Part shown: positions 13,166-13,488 of the stretch, one piece after another
Layout of the letters: every line of letters starts with the position of its first letter
Numbering within the stretch: position 1 is the first letter of the stretch
The notes under the pieces: model-generated
Databases searched by the model: none
Seen by the model: only the letters and a program-made list of their open reading frames with translations
Told to the model about the DNA's origin: nothing
Position numbers and translations under genes: made by a program
Source of the DNA: JAHEFX01 sp964614585
GTDB taxonomy: Bacteria; Actinomycetota; Acidimicrobiia; Spongiisociales; JAENVV01
Direction: 5' to 3'
Assembly: GCA_964614585.1 (NCBI GenBank)
Contig: CAZTLW010000059.1
Coordinates: 1 to 13,488 of the forward strand
DNA: 13,488 bases

Positions 13166-13488
13166 CCGCCGAGCAGCCAGCCGAGCGCCTCGGCGAGCCC
13201 GGGCAGCGGACGCGCCGGCGGGTCGGTCGTCGACACGACGCCGACCACCTCGTCGCCGGAGCTGGCGACGAGGACCGGTGCCTCCCCGTCGAGGGCCGGA
13301 GCCACGGTGATCGACTCGTCGGTGCCGATCGCGGTCACGTCGTCCTCGGCCGTGAGGTCGGTGGCGTCGGCCCCCGCCCGATGGGTCCCGTACGCCTGTC
13401 CTGCGGCGATGGCGGCGAAGACCGGGTAGTCGTCGAAGCCGTGGTCGAGCAGGGCGGCGGCGTCGGCCATGTGGTCCTGGGATCCCAT
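13162..13488 (-). CDS. C-terminal part of a probable D-alanyl-D-alanine carboxypeptidase (start beyond window)
   Basis: 108 residues are visible, running off the right edge. MGSQDHMADAAALLDHGFDDYP (1-22 of the fragment) resembles the end of the penicillin-binding transpeptidase-like domain in DacB/PBP4-5-type enzymes, where a VMGSxxxxxRxAdaaaLLdyGf pattern is common. The following stretch (VTAIGTDESITVAPALDGEAPVLVASSGDEVVGVVSTTD) fits the beta-rich domain after it. The ATG at the very edge is probably internal. No catalytic SxxK, SxN or KTG motif is in view because they would lie upstream. The stop overlaps the hpt start. The ending LLGG shows no clear membrane anchor. The assignment rests on one motif and on synteny with hpt, so it is moderate. 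Confidence 0.6.
   Translation of the reverse strand: MGSQDHMADAAALLDHGFDDYPVFAAIAAGQAYGTHRAGADATDLTAEDDVTAIGTDESITVAPALDGEAPVLVASSGDEVVGVVSTTDPPARPLPGLAEALGWLLGG

Overview
The window comes from a high-GC, short-intergenic bacterial genome that I infer to be an actinomycete, most likely of the Acidimicrobiia type. The grounds are strong G/C third-position bias, frequent GTG starts, many TANNNT boxes 6-9 nt upstream of start codons (leaderless promoters), a FtsR-type MerR regulator next to a DUF151 nuclease (the M. tuberculosis Rv1828/Rv1829 pairing), and a DUF4032 kinase-like protein. No mobile element, CRISPR array, tRNA or rRNA gene was seen. This looks like chromosomal core sequence with some lineage-specific oddities.

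Layout. Positions 1-1159 (minus) encode a MalY/PatB-type C-S lyase, cut only at its extreme C-terminus, followed by about 350 nt without a convincing gene. Positions 1514-6087 hold a compact minus-strand run, transcribed right to left: algH/yqgE, rnhB, a lipoprotein zinc metallopeptidase, a small hypothetical protein, a DUF4032 kinase-like protein and a small zinc-ribbon protein. Divergent from it (6165-8203, plus) are two translationally coupled GAPDH-family genes. They end at a long perfect hairpin that is part of a diverged 60-bp tandem repeat. Then come yceH (minus) and a divergent MFS transporter (plus) that overlaps a convergent minus-strand cluster: monoacylglycerol-lipase-like hydrolase, PD-(D/E)xK-like protein and FtsR-type regulator. 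A 240-nt intergenic region with a clear promoter, two hairpins and facing arrays of GTAC heptads separates this cluster from the upstream minus-strand genes: DUF151 nuclease, hypoxanthine phosphoribosyltransferase, and the 3' end of a probable D-Ala-D-Ala carboxypeptidase.

The most unusual element is the GAPDH pair. The first gene has lost the catalytic cysteine (Gln at that place, three residues deleted around it), has Asn in place of the substrate-phosphate arginine, and contains no cysteine at all. It keeps the nucleotide-binding fold, and its stop overlaps the start of a fully canonical GAPDH. I read it as a conserved-looking pseudoenzyme, perhaps a regulatory or structural subunit. A second pseudoenzyme theme is the zinc peptidase: it is a tandem duplication whose second half has lost the HExxH zinc site (AQKAQ instead). 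Other leads are two near-identical 16-bp palindromic sites bracketing the small zinc-ribbon gene, the GTAC heptad arrays, and repeated leaderless-promoter signatures.
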